Shown piece after piece: positions 23,642-32,560 of a stretch of DNA of 32,575 bases (position 1 is the stretch's first letter; each line of letters begins with the position of its first letter). Location: assembly GCA_964590225.1 (NCBI GenBank), contig CAZPWS010000034.1, positions 1-32,575 on the forward strand, in the 5' to 3' direction. The translations under genes and the position numbers were made by a program. A model generated the notes under the pieces. The model saw nothing but the letters and a program-made list of their open reading frames with translations. It searched no databases and was not told the origin of the DNA. The stretch is from JAEUSG01 sp964590225. GTDB lineage: Bacteria > Fibrobacterota > OXYB2-FULL-49-7 > JAEUSG01.

Positions 23642-24637
23642 TTAGTCGTATGTGACAGTTTTAATCAGATAATCAATAATAAGTTCCGGCGTAATGCCTT
23701 CCGCCTCTGCATGAAAACTCGGAACTATTCTGTGACGAAGTACAGGATACGCTAATGCCTTAATGTCCTCATCTTCGGCAACAGGAGAACCACGCAGAAG
23801 CGCGCGCGCCTTGGCGCCGGCAACAAGAAATTGTGCCGCCCTTGGGCCGGCGCCCCATCGGACCTTCTCGCTAATAAACTTATCCGCTCCGCCGTCCAAA
23901 GGACGGCTGGCGCGCGATAAACGGACAGCATACTTGGCAACGCCTTCCGGCACAGGCACCCTTTTGGTTAGCGCCTGAAATGCCCGCAAATCGGAATGGT
24001 TCACTACCGGGTTTATGGTTTCGTTAAGGGCAGAAGTGCCGCGCAATACTACTTCGATTTCATCAATTTCACTTGGGTAACCAACTGTTATGTGAAACAT
24101 GAATCTATCAAGTTGTGCTTCGGGCAGAGGATATGTTCCCTCCTGTTCAATAGGATTCTGCGTGGCGAAAACCAGAAATGGCTTAGGAATTTCATGGTGT
24201 CTTCCACCCACAGTAACAAAACCTTCCTGCATTGCCTGAAGCAGTGCTGCCTGAGTTTTAGGTGGTGTTCTGTTTATTTCATCCGCAAGCAGTAAATTAG
24301 AAAAGACCGGCCCCTTTATAAACGAGAACTCCCGCTTCAGAGTTGCTGCATTCTCTTCAAGGATATCTGTCCCTGTAATATCGGAAGGCATTAAATCTGG
24401 AGTGAATTGTATTCTATTAAAAGAAAGCGCAAGCGCCGAAGAAAGCGTTTTGACAATGGTTGTTTTAGCAAGGCCTGGAACGCCAACAAGGAGAGCATGA
24501 CCTTCGCACAAGAGTGCGGTGAGCATTAGATCGATTACTCGCTCTTGCCCAACAACAACCTTTGCCATCTCTTTTTTTATTGTACAGCTTGCGTCAAACA
24601 GCTTTTTTGCAAGTTCTATGTCAGAATTTTCGGCCAT
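23642..24637 (-). CDS. MoxR-family AAA+ ATPase
   Basis: A 331-residue AAA+ protein of the MoxR family. Walker A GVPGLAKT (residues 52-59), Walker B LLLADEINR (Asp119-Glu120), an intact sensor-1 stretch FLVFATQNPIEQEGTYPLPEAQLDRF, and a C-terminal lid with GAGPRAAQFLVAGAKARALL. Family members act as chaperone-like ATPases that insert cofactors or activate vWA proteins; the neighbouring DUF58 protein is the expected partner. The start ATG has GAGGGG about 9 bases upstream, a stronger ribosome site than most genes of this operon. Confidence 0.95.
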   Translation of the reverse strand: MAENSDIELAKKLFDASCTIKKEMAKVVVGQERVIDLMLTALLCEGHALLVGVPGLAKTTIVKTLSSALALSFNRIQFTPDLMPSDITGTDILEENAATLKREFSFIKGPVFSNLLLADEINRTPPKTQAALLQAMQEGFVTVGGRHHEIPKPFLVFATQNPIEQEGTYPLPEAQLDRFMFHITVGYPSEIDEIEVVLRGTSALNETINPVVNHSDLRAFQALTKRVPVPEGVAKYAVRLSRASRPLDGGADKFISEKVRWGAGPRAAQFLVAGAKARALLRGSPVAEDEDIKALAYPVLRHRIVPSFHAEAEGITPELIIDYLIKTVTYD

Positions 24638-24651
24638 TTAGTTCTTTCCCC

Positions 24652-25584
24652 TCATTGTCTATTTGTCCACCGTAAAAATGCGGCAATTCGTCTTTCCTTT
24701 CTTGATTCCTCGAAGAGTCCCTCTCTTTCGTATATTTCGATAAGCATTTCTCGCGCCCTCATATGAAACGGATTAATTGCCAACGACTCTTTTGCATCAA
24801 TCACTGATTTCTTAAGCTCGCCCATTTCAAGAAGGATGAGAGCTCTGTAAAAATAGGCATTACAGTCGTCAGGGTAAAGGGAAATGGCACGACTAAGTAA
24901 CTGAAGTGCTTTTTCACTATTGCCTTTGTCGAGATATAACCTTGCTGTTTGAGTTAGTATCCATGAAGGTGAACCATTGACAGCTAATGCTGCTTTTTCA
25001 AGCTCATTTATGGCAGCAGTGGTCCGCTCCTGGTTTAGAAGCATTCCAGCAAGCCTAATCCATCTGTTGGCAGCATGAGTTTCATCACCGTTATTCGGCA
25101 AATCATTATCCATCAGAGACAGAGCATGTTTTACCGTATCGGCTTCTGTTACTTTGATTTCAGAAAAGCGCTTGAGGTATTCGTTTGCAAGAACTCTCCG
25201 CCATCGATATCCACGCAACACAGCCCTTGGCGATAAAAGAAATATTTTATTTTCTCGCGAAACGGCGACAATGCCTTTTCTTTGTACTGTACCCATAGAG
25301 AGGCCAAGTATAGCCGCCAATGATGTTGGATTCTGCAACACTTCTATATCAACTGGCTCTGTGCACTCCATTGCAGTATCAAACTTACCCGAACAAATAC
25401 TGCTATGTACGCTGTCGATGGTATAAAATAGGTCGTGCGCAAGAATGGTATCTCTCGGATCGCTATAGCAGTATGAAAATTGCTTATAGCTGCAGCAATA
25501 TCTCTCTTCAGAAAACACCAATAGAGGGAAAATGAAAACTAACAATACTATTTTTGCCTGTTTTTCAATTTCCAATTTCTTCAT
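24652..25584 (-). CDS. Exported protein with C-terminal TPR repeats
   Basis: A 310-residue protein. A hydrophobic segment near the N-terminus (IVLLVFIFPLLVFSEE) after basic residues looks like a signal peptide or anchor. A middle region with several cysteines (CCSYKQFSYCYSD) is not recognised. The C-terminal half has TPR-type repeats (ANRWIRLAGMLLNQERTTAA; ILTQTARLYLDKGNSEKALQ; CNAYFYRALILLEMGELKKS). Start is placed at ATG 25584 because AGGAAG precedes it; this start lies inside the end of the DUF4175-like gene (20-base overlap). It sits between that gene and moxR, 14 bases from the latter, and presumably works with them in the envelope. Confidence 0.75.
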   Translation of the reverse strand: MKKLEIEKQAKIVLLVFIFPLLVFSEERYCCSYKQFSYCYSDPRDTILAHDLFYTIDSVHSSICSGKFDTAMECTEPVDIEVLQNPTSLAAILGLSMGTVQRKGIVAVSRENKIFLLSPRAVLRGYRWRRVLANEYLKRFSEIKVTEADTVKHALSLMDNDLPNNGDETHAANRWIRLAGMLLNQERTTAAINELEKAALAVNGSPSWILTQTARLYLDKGNSEKALQLLSRAISLYPDDCNAYFYRALILLEMGELKKSVIDAKESLAINPFHMRAREMLIEIYEREGLFEESRKERRIAAFLRWTNRQ

Positions 25585-28192
25585 AATACTTCCTGTTTTC
25601 GTGCTGATAGAGATTTGGCCCTTCTTCTTTAACTGCATCCCTTATTAGGCTGCGGATTTTACCCTCCTTACCATCCGGTACAAGCTCAATCCTTCCAACA
25701 CTTGTTCCACTTCGTCCACCACGGCTGGAACCTCTTGTTGAACCGCTGCCCCTTGGGCAACTCCCCCCCATAGAGTTACGCATCTTGTCGTTCATCCCCT
25801 GCTTTAACCCTTCCTTAAGACGCGACATATGATACAACCCTTTCTTAGCATGCGGTAAACTTGATGGTATTTTGTAAGCACTCATTTCGTTGTATGAAGA
25901 CCCGAGACCGGAAATGGCAGAAGCGGCTTCCTTTTGTAATTCACTACCCATGCCAGACTCACCACCTTTTCCCATCCCTTCTAGTTCACCTTTTAATCCC
26001 TGCATACCCTGCAGAATCGCCTGCTGCATGGAAGCCAGTTTATCAGCACTATCATGGTCGGAAGTATCGCTCTTTTCAGCAGCAAGATTAAGCCTTGTTT
26101 GTTTATCAATCAGTTTATCGAGATTATCAACCATCTGCTGCATCGACTCCATCTCTTTTTCGAATTGACTGTTTTCATAGCTACTTTGCGCAGAGGCAAC
26201 CGAAGATGCCATTTTATCGAGCAGGTCACGCAGTTTTTCCATAGCAGCCTGAGCCGCCTTGGTATCTCCGCTTTTTAACGCCTCCACAATATCTTTTAGC
26301 ATCTGCATGAGGTCATCAGAAGGAAATTGCTTTAATGCATCTGTATTTAAAAATTCTTCCGGCAGGCCGCTCTTTGTATCTTTGTTTGTTAATTTTTCCA
26401 GCAAATTCTGCAGATCCTTCTGCAACTCACGAAACTCTTTTGCCAACTCCTGAATTTTCTCACTGTCCGATAATTTTTCCAATTTATGCGAAAGTTCTCG
26501 TCCCCTTCGGTTAAGCTCATCAGAAATATCCATAACTTCGTTAATACTTTCGGCCTTTTTAAAATCATCAATACGAATCAGAACATCCTCAAGCTCGTTA
26601 ATTTCACCTTCCTCTGCCCGTATTATTAGCGAATCGAATTTTGCACTGCCATAGCTCATATTTACAATATTACGGCGATTATCGGATGCGGCTCCAATGC
26701 GGGCATTAAATGTCTCAAGTGTCTCAAATAGATCATCGCTAAATACATCGTCTGACTCTTTTAAATCAACAAGAATGGAAAGTACAAGTGAAGTTATTGC
26801 ATATGTCTCTGAATCAAAGCGGGCACTTTTTTTCCTTACACTTGCAGGATTATTTTGGCCTGTGAAGCCATCTTCGAGGTGGTCTGCTAATAAGTGTAAA
26901 AGTTTTGATTCAAGCTCCTTAAGTCGTGCGTTAAGTTCTTCGCGTACTCTTTTTTCATTAATAATACCAATTCTAACCGGTTGTGAACGGCTGCTTTTGA
27001 ATCCGGAAACGGCATCATTATCGGTAACTTCCGCAATCACAAACGCATCTTCGTCCTGATTAACGCTTTGCAGCGATAAATCAAGCTCTGTTTCCCCGTT
27101 GTAACTGATTATTCCCTTATTAATGCCAATATTCTGAAAACCTTCATGCTCACCCTGTAAAAAGATCAGCCGCATAGAGCGTAAACCGTAATCGTCGTTT
27201 GCACGGCACAACAAACTAATTTTATCTCGTCGCCTGATATTAGTGAGAGGTGCGGCAGAAGCAAGAGATACAGTAGGCGATCTATCAATTTCACAAATCA
27301 CGCTATCACGAAAAACCAGTGCTGCCTCCGAAGAATCAGTATGCGCGTATAGTTCAAGCGCCCCATTCCGCAAAATGGTAAATTCTGCAAGTATGCTCCT
27401 GTCATTCTGAGACAATGCTATTGTTTCACCACCAGCAATTTTAGCCTTTAGCACTGCATTACCACCTCCAATAAGTGCGGAAAAGCGGACACCCGTACCC
27501 CTTACTGCCTTAATTCGTCCAGCCGTTAGGGAGTCTGTCTTCGATGGCAAGCGGGTATAAGCTGGATAAACATATGATACATTGATATTCCCCAGAAATA
27601 ACTTAGCTTTTGCGGTTTTTGTTTCGTCAGGAATTGTTTTACTATCCCTTACAATGTTAGGTATGGAAAACAGACGAAGCCATTCAGCAGATGAGAAGTG
27701 ATTGACATTACACACCACGACAAGAAAAGTTATTGAAAAAATTGAGAGAATTGCAGAATACTTTGCGCTCTCAAATAACCGCTTATGACTGATGGCATCC
27801 GCCAGTTTTCTAGCCGATAAACACCCATATTGTGCAGCAAGCTCTTTTGATGCTCCATTTTGAATCTTTCGGAGAAGTTCAACAGTGCCACTCACTACTA
27901 TTCCAAGTTTAACAACTTCCGATTCAATATACCTTGCAAGACCACGCTCATTCATTCTTACAAGCCTAATAAACCGCAAAATATAGGAGAGAACGACGGC
28001 AATAGTTAATGCAAACAAAACAGTCAATCCGATTCCGTCAAACAAATGTTGTCCAGATAACTTCATTGTATGAAGCAGTAAGATAAAAGACAGCAACCAC
28101 GCAGCAATCAACGCCAGCAAATGCGTAATTAAGGATGAAATTATTATCCTTCTCCGCACCAGCTTTACTGCTAAGATAATATCATGACTCAT
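25565..28192 (-). CDS. DUF4175-like membrane protein with long coiled-coil region
   Basis: About 875 residues. Two transmembrane segments near the N-terminus (about 17-65) and a third near residue 150 lead to a periplasmic part with beta-rich repeats (VSYVYPAYTRLPSKTDSL; RANDDYGLRSMRLIFLQGE) typical of DUF4175 family proteins. The C-terminal half is long, charged and predicted coiled coil (IQELAKEFRELQKDLQNLLE and a series of Gln/Met/Lys-rich helices), ending in a Gly/Ser/Arg-rich tail (GSGSTRGSSRGGRSG). DUF4175 proteins are commonly found upstream of MoxR and DUF58 genes; the role is unknown, perhaps a scaffold spanning the periplasm. The start may be ATG 28192 or GTG 28201; neither has a Shine-Dalgarno sequence. 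Confidence 0.8.
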   Translation of the reverse strand: MSHDIILAVKLVRRRIIISSLITHLLALIAAWLLSFILLLHTMKLSGQHLFDGIGLTVLFALTIAVVLSYILRFIRLVRMNERGLARYIESEVVKLGIVVSGTVELLRKIQNGASKELAAQYGCLSARKLADAISHKRLFESAKYSAILSIFSITFLVVVCNVNHFSSAEWLRLFSIPNIVRDSKTIPDETKTAKAKLFLGNINVSYVYPAYTRLPSKTDSLTAGRIKAVRGTGVRFSALIGGGNAVLKAKIAGGETIALSQNDRSILAEFTILRNGALELYAHTDSSEAALVFRDSVICEIDRSPTVSLASAAPLTNIRRRDKISLLCRANDDYGLRSMRLIFLQGEHEGFQNIGINKGIISYNGETELDLSLQSVNQDEDAFVIAEVTDNDAVSGFKSSRSQPVRIGIINEKRVREELNARLKELESKLLHLLADHLEDGFTGQNNPASVRKKSARFDSETYAITSLVLSILVDLKESDDVFSDDLFETLETFNARIGAASDNRRNIVNMSYGSAKFDSLIIRAEEGEINELEDVLIRIDDFKKAESINEVMDISDELNRRGRELSHKLEKLSDSEKIQELAKEFRELQKDLQNLLEKLTNKDTKSGLPEEFLNTDALKQFPSDDLMQMLKDIVEALKSGDTKAAQAAMEKLRDLLDKMASSVASAQSSYENSQFEKEMESMQQMVDNLDKLIDKQTRLNLAAEKSDTSDHDSADKLASMQQAILQGMQGLKGELEGMGKGGESGMGSELQKEAASAISGLGSSYNEMSAYKIPSSLPHAKKGLYHMSRLKEGLKQGMNDKMRNSMGGSCPRGSGSTRGSSRGGRSGTSVGRIELVPDGKEGKIRSLIRDAVKEEGPNLYQHENRKYYEEIGN

Positions 28193-28221
28193 TGTAACCA
28201 CAAAATACGAAAATAGCAGTA

Positions 28222-29031
28222 TTAACGAGTGCCAAGAATCTTTTCAAACTCGTCCGGCGATAGCTCGCTGCTTTTAATACTTTTTTTTGCGCAGGTTGTG
28301 AGATTATAACTAACAGATACAAAACGGGTTCGCACACTCTTAGGATTCCCAATAACAAATCCTGTTATCTGATTTTCAGCAATACCAATCCTCGCAATTT
28401 TAGTATAAACATCGGGTATAAAAAAGGCTATTCTTGGCGCCATAAAAAATACAGATTCGGGGTCGTCGAAAATAATCTCCGTTATCCCTCGCTCATCAAC
28501 GCGCCTAATTGTTCCGTAAAATTTACCAACAAGGCGGATTTTTGCTCCAAAAGTAAACGGTAGTTCCTGTTCGTAGCCTTGTTTTAGCTCGACCATTATT
28601 CGCATCCTGCCATTTTGGCCAAACAGCTTAATTGCTTCAAAATTGGAGTAATTAATTTCGGGAGCTTCAATCCTGCTTCTTAGAAACGAATCGTCATGCT
28701 CTGGCACACCTTCCTCGAAAAGTTTCTCAACCTTTTTAAAGGCTTGGGCGAAAACATCACCGTTTATTACAAGTTCACGACGGCCATATTGAAGAGCCGA
28801 ATCGTTAATATTTGACAATAAAATTTCAAGCAGTATATCAATTTGTGGCATCCTTGTTTTAACCTTTTTTACCGCAGCATCTTTTGCATAACAAACAATA
28901 TCGTCAACAGACAAAGCAATAGTTCCTCTCGCTTTATATGCATTACGATTGTTTCCCGAGCTTTTTTTTACCGAATTCGTTAAACAAATTAAGAGTATAA
29001 TAAGTACAGCTATGCGTACTGCCCTATTCAT
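28222..29031 (-). CDS. Unrecognised envelope protein, coupled to the radical-SAM gene
   Basis: A 269-residue protein I do not recognise. It begins with a signal peptide or single anchor (MNRAVRIAVLIILLICLTNS; a Cys at position 17 is not in a clear lipobox). The rest alternates helices and strands, with a barrel-like stretch LPFTFGAKIRLVGKFYGTIRRVDERG. The ATG at 29031 overlaps the maturase stop (ATGA, 4 bases), which fixes the start and predicts coupling; a longer frame reaching 29169 is only a shadow of the maturase gene. About 30 bases separate it from the DUF4175-like gene, so it is probably part of the MoxR-linked envelope set. Confidence 0.7.
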   Translation of the reverse strand: MNRAVRIAVLIILLICLTNSVKKSSGNNRNAYKARGTIALSVDDIVCYAKDAAVKKVKTRMPQIDILLEILLSNINDSALQYGRRELVINGDVFAQAFKKVEKLFEEGVPEHDDSFLRSRIEAPEINYSNFEAIKLFGQNGRMRIMVELKQGYEQELPFTFGAKIRLVGKFYGTIRRVDERGITEIIFDDPESVFFMAPRIAFFIPDVYTKIARIGIAENQITGFVIGNPKSVRTRFVSVSYNLTTCAKKSIKSSELSPDEFEKILGTR

Positions 29032-30152
29032 GAGGTATATCGCTCCTTTACCGAAGCAGCAATTTCCCGAAAATGGCCTAGTGTCTCTTTGTAGAATAGT
29101 TTGAGTCCATAGCAAAGTGAAGTTGTCTTTTTGTTCGTTGCAGCACCATAATCCCTGTGCCGAATGCATCCTCCATTACAGAGGAATAAATAAGGACAGT
29201 TATGGCACTCAGAAACATTTATTGATTTAAGTCGTGCAAATCTTCTGTACTTTTCTGAATTACGCAGCTCGAGAAAAGAATGTTGATTAATATTACCAAG
29301 TTTTAGCTCCTTTTCGACAAAAAAATCACATGGATAAGTATCACCATTATGTTCAATAACAAAATAATCTGAACAAGATTCTCCCATTTCACAATATTGG
29401 GCGGCTCCTGTAACAAGCTTATTCACAATAGCATCAAAAAATCTGATGGATACTTTATTGACATCTGAAGGGTACCATTCATTAAAAAGATCGATTAAAA
29501 AACGGCCATACTCCTCACCTGTCACAGAAAATGTTTCTGTAGTTTTGGCACTATTGGGTGATCTCACCGCAGGTATGTATTGATGATAATTTACTCCAAT
29601 TCTCTTGATAAACCCATAGACTTCCTTGGCTTTTGAAACATTGGCCTGCGATATCACCGTTAGGATATTAAACAAGACTTTTCTTTTCTGCAGAAGCTCA
29701 AGGGAACTCATAACCTTGGAAAAAACAGGCGATTTGTTTATACTGAATCGATTCGCATTGTGTATATAATCTGGACCATCAAGACTTAATCCTATCAAGA
29801 ATGCGTATTCGTTAAAAAGCGTAACCCATTCTTCATTAATCAATATTCCGTTTGTTTGAACGCTATTTGATACTTTCTGCCCTTTTTTGCCAAGCGATGA
29901 TTGCATGTCAACAACCTTACGAAAATAATCAACCCCCATAAGCAGAGGTTCCCCACCTTGCCACCCAAAAACGCTCTGCTCCACACCAAGCGCCATGTAC
30001 TTGCTAATCATCGCATGCAGGGTTGCTTCATTCATCCTGTGAACTTCTGTTTTAGGATATAACGCACTCTTTTCAAGATAAAAACAGTAACCGCAACGAA
30101 GGTTGCAGTCGGCGGAGGTAGGTTTTATCAAGAGCGAGAAATTTTTATCCAT
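29028..30152 (-). CDS. Anaerobic sulfatase-maturating enzyme (radical SAM/SPASM)
   Basis: A 374-residue cytoplasmic radical SAM protein. The CxxxCxxC motif is Cys16-Cys20-Cys23 (CNLRCGYC), within LIKPTSADCNLRCGYCFYLE typical of anSME enzymes. Also visible: FGWQGGEPLLMG, QTNGILIN, GLSLDGP, and a SPASM domain with Cys residues in YCEMGESCSDYF, TYPCDFFV, ECHNCPYLFLCNGGCIRH and a late SLCYG. These enzymes convert the active-site Cys (or Ser) of sulfatases to formylglycine without oxygen. The window has a Cys-type sulfatase at 13392-14891, a fit substrate. The gene sits 5 bases after the thioesterase gene and overlaps the next gene by 4 bases. Other SPASM functions cannot be excluded, but the family match is good. 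Confidence 0.88.
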   Translation of the reverse strand: MDKNFSLLIKPTSADCNLRCGYCFYLEKSALYPKTEVHRMNEATLHAMISKYMALGVEQSVFGWQGGEPLLMGVDYFRKVVDMQSSLGKKGQKVSNSVQTNGILINEEWVTLFNEYAFLIGLSLDGPDYIHNANRFSINKSPVFSKVMSSLELLQKRKVLFNILTVISQANVSKAKEVYGFIKRIGVNYHQYIPAVRSPNSAKTTETFSVTGEEYGRFLIDLFNEWYPSDVNKVSIRFFDAIVNKLVTGAAQYCEMGESCSDYFVIEHNGDTYPCDFFVEKELKLGNINQHSFLELRNSEKYRRFARLKSINVSECHNCPYLFLCNGGCIRHRDYGAATNKKTTSLCYGLKLFYKETLGHFREIAASVKERYTS

Positions 30153-30157
30153 TTTGA

Positions 30158-30550
30158 TTATTTTTGCAAAGCGTTAAGAAAGTAATCAGGTGGCCGACAG
30201 GGGCGGTTATTTGCTGCTGTAAATGCATGAACAGTAAGCCCTTTAACAATTGCTTCTCCGCGACAATAAATTGTGTATTCAATCCGCACCCTAACCCCAA
30301 CTGGAGGGAGCATTACGGCTTCTACCTCCACAGAATCGCCAAAGCGGGCCGGCTTAATATAGTTTGCAGCAAGTTCAATTACTGGGAGGAAGAGTCCCTT
30401 TTTCTCAAGTTCATCGTAAGGAAGCGCCATTTTTTTCATGAGCTCAACCCGTGCGGCTTCGAAATAGACTGGATAAACTGAATGGTGTACTATACCCATC
30501 TGGTCAGTCTCGGCATATCTTACAATAATCTCATGTACGATCTTATTCAT
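30158..30550 (-). CDS. YbgC/4HBT-type acyl-CoA thioesterase
   Basis: A 130-residue single hotdog domain. The family motif RYAETDQMGIVHHSVYPVY (residues 11-29) carries the catalytic-site Asp16, followed by FEAARVELM and the strand KPARFGDSVEVEA. Family members hydrolyse acyl-CoA or acyl-ACP thioesters; YbgC of E. coli is linked to the Tol-Pal envelope system. Length is normal for the family. It overlaps the pseudouridine synthase gene by 4 bases (ATGA) and has AAGGAA upstream of its start. Confidence 0.9.
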   Translation of the reverse strand: MNKIVHEIIVRYAETDQMGIVHHSVYPVYFEAARVELMKKMALPYDELEKKGLFLPVIELAANYIKPARFGDSVEVEAVMLPPVGVRVRIEYTIYCRGEAIVKGLTVHAFTAANNRPCRPPDYFLNALQK

Positions 30551-31494
30551 TTACCGCTTTCCTTCATGTAGTGGCTCTCAAAATCAATAAGATCCTGTGG
30601 AAGGGGTGCTATTATCTCAATATCTTTATCGGTTTCGGGATGGAGAAAACAGGTTTTATATGCATGCAAAGCCTGTCGCGGTAGAATTACGCGGCTCAAA
30701 ATTTCATCGGTGTTACCCTTCTCAATAAACTGTATAAAATCAAGGTCATTTCCCGAATATAATTTGTCGCCCACAATTGGAAATCCCTTATACGAAAGAT
30801 GAACTCGAATCTGATTGGTTCTTCCAGTCTTTGGAAAGCATATAACCTTCGTAAATTTGTCCGTTGACCAATCCACCTTAAATGCTGTCAAAGCCTCCAC
30901 CCCTCTCTCTTGATCAATCCCCATTCTGATTCTCACAGCAGAATCCTCCCCTGCTTCGGCAATTGGCGCATTCACTTCAAAACTCTCTTCATTGATTGAA
31001 CCAAAGACAAAGGCAATATATGTTTTTTGTACGCTCTTATTCAGAAACTGCGCGCAAACTTTTTTTTGGGCGAGTGGCGTTTTACCAAGCAATATAACCC
31101 CGCTTGTCTCCCTGTCAAGCCTATTAAGAAGGTTTAAATTTTTATCGGGAAAATCGCGCCTAAGAACAGAAATCAGGGTATTTACAATATATTTTCCACT
31201 CGCGTGCACTGGTATGCATGGTGGCTTATCAACCACAAAAAGATGTTCATCCTCAAACAATACCGTATAGTTTTCATTAATTGGCATCTCTTTAAAATCG
31301 CCTATGTCGTAAGAAAGAACACTATCCCGCGGAATCTTGGCTGAAGGTTTAGTTTTTTTGTTATTAAGAAAAACAAATCCGCCATCAATTTTCTTTTGCC
31401 ACTGGCTGCGAGAATTATAGGTGTATTTCTCCGACAGATATGTATCTAACCTCATTCCTGCAAAACGGTTGTTAATCTCTTTTTCAAGTATCAT
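30547..31494 (-). CDS. RluA-family pseudouridine synthase
   Basis: A 315-residue enzyme that isomerises uridine to pseudouridine in rRNA or tRNA. An S4-like RNA-binding region (about 1-66, RLDTYLSEKYTYNSRSQWQK) precedes the catalytic domain with LFVVDKPPCIPVH, the catalytic motif NRLDRETSGVILL (Asp127), and a PKTGRTNQIRVHL motif. The motif has Asn124 where most RluA/RluD enzymes have His (HRLD). It is the first gene of the nine-gene minus-strand operon; the AT-rich gap 31495-31591 upstream should hold the promoter but no strong box is clear. No Shine-Dalgarno sequence precedes the ATG. Confidence 0.92.
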   Translation of the reverse strand: MILEKEINNRFAGMRLDTYLSEKYTYNSRSQWQKKIDGGFVFLNNKKTKPSAKIPRDSVLSYDIGDFKEMPINENYTVLFEDEHLFVVDKPPCIPVHASGKYIVNTLISVLRRDFPDKNLNLLNRLDRETSGVILLGKTPLAQKKVCAQFLNKSVQKTYIAFVFGSINEESFEVNAPIAEAGEDSAVRIRMGIDQERGVEALTAFKVDWSTDKFTKVICFPKTGRTNQIRVHLSYKGFPIVGDKLYSGNDLDFIQFIEKGNTDEILSRVILPRQALHAYKTCFLHPETDKDIEIIAPLPQDLIDFESHYMKESGK

Positions 31495-31621
31495 AATTAT
31501 CTGACAAAACTTACTTTAATGATTATTCTATTAGAAAGCATTTTTTTTACCAGAGATTTATTCTTGCGAAGGACCACAACGAAGATGAATTTTGTCTGTG
31601 ACGAAAGAGAGGGGATCTTTT

Positions 31622-32560
31622 ATGAAAGTCAACGCCTTCTGTATCATTTTTACAATATTTGTATCCAATACTTTTCCGGCCACCTTCTATGTATCTACAA
31701 GCGGGAACGACTCATTCTCTACAGCTGAAGCGCAAAACAGGGAGACTCCATGGAAATCGCTACTTAAAGTAGGTGCGCAACCTTTTTCACCAGGAGACTC
31801 TATTCTCTTTAAGCGAGGAGACGAATGGTCTGGTACTCTACAGATTTCATCCTCGGGTGAATTGCAAAATAATATCTACTATGGAGCGTATGGTATTGGC
31901 GAAAACCCTGTTATTAAAGGAACAGAACCTGTCGCAGGTTCATGGTCTCTTTTTAGCGGACAGATTTATTATATCAGTTTTTCTGATTCCTGTCAGGCTC
32001 TTTTCATTAACGGCAACCCTCTTCCCCTCGCACGCCACCCAAATTCGGGATACCTGACAATCGACACAGTTACCGACTCTGTAACATTCTGCTGCGCAAA
32101 TCTCCCCAGCATAGACTGGTCTGGGGCAAAAGCACATATTCGCACAGAACACTGGACAATCGCGACAAAAACCATTAACCAATATGTGCAGGCAACCAAT
32201 GCCATAACCCTTTCATCAGTGCCAGTTTATACTCTCCGAAAAGGATGGGGCTTTTTCATAAACAATGCGCTCGCTGCGCTCGATACAATAAACGAATGGT
32301 ATTGGTCCGCAGTCGAAGGCCGATTGTATCTTATGGCAAACGAATCGCAAACACCTGCTTCCCTCACATTTGAAGCATCAATCCATCCTTATGGCATCTC
32401 AGCTGCACAAAAATCGTTTATAACAATATCTGGATTTACTCTATTTGGTCAATCAAAACATGGTATATGGCTAAATAATGTCAACAATGTAATGCTCATA
32501 AATAATCGCATCTTATATTCTCTCGACAGTCATAAGTTATTTCATGCTGCTTCTTTCTGA
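31622..32560 (+). CDS. Secreted parallel beta-helix protein, apparently truncated
   Basis: A 312-residue open frame with a signal peptide (MKVNAFCIIFTIFVSNTFP). The mature part starts ATFYVSTSGNDS...WKSLLKVGAQPFSPGDSILFKRGDEW, the typical opening of right-handed beta-helix (pectate-lyase-like or Beta_helix) proteins in polysaccharide degraders. Helix coils begin near FITISGFTLFGQSKHGIWL and NNVMLINNRILYS, then the frame ends at TGA 32558-32560. Related proteins usually continue for several hundred residues and, here, a T9SS tail would be expected, so a frameshift or contig-end problem just before 32560 is likely. Start at ATG 31622 follows GAGGGGAT. It is divergent from the RluA gene. Confidence 0.75.
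   Translation: MKVNAFCIIFTIFVSNTFPATFYVSTSGNDSFSTAEAQNRETPWKSLLKVGAQPFSPGDSILFKRGDEWSGTLQISSSGELQNNIYYGAYGIGENPVIKGTEPVAGSWSLFSGQIYYISFSDSCQALFINGNPLPLARHPNSGYLTIDTVTDSVTFCCANLPSIDWSGAKAHIRTEHWTIATKTINQYVQATNAITLSSVPVYTLRKGWGFFINNALAALDTINEWYWSAVEGRLYLMANESQTPASLTFEASIHPYGISAAQKSFITISGFTLFGQSKHGIWLNNVNNVMLINNRILYSLDSHKLFHAASF

Noticed and set aside
29032..29169. N-terminal extension of the unknown envelope protein to 29169
   Set aside because: It lies wholly inside the maturase gene in another frame, would hide the signal peptide, and the ATGA overlap at 29028-29031 explains the true start.
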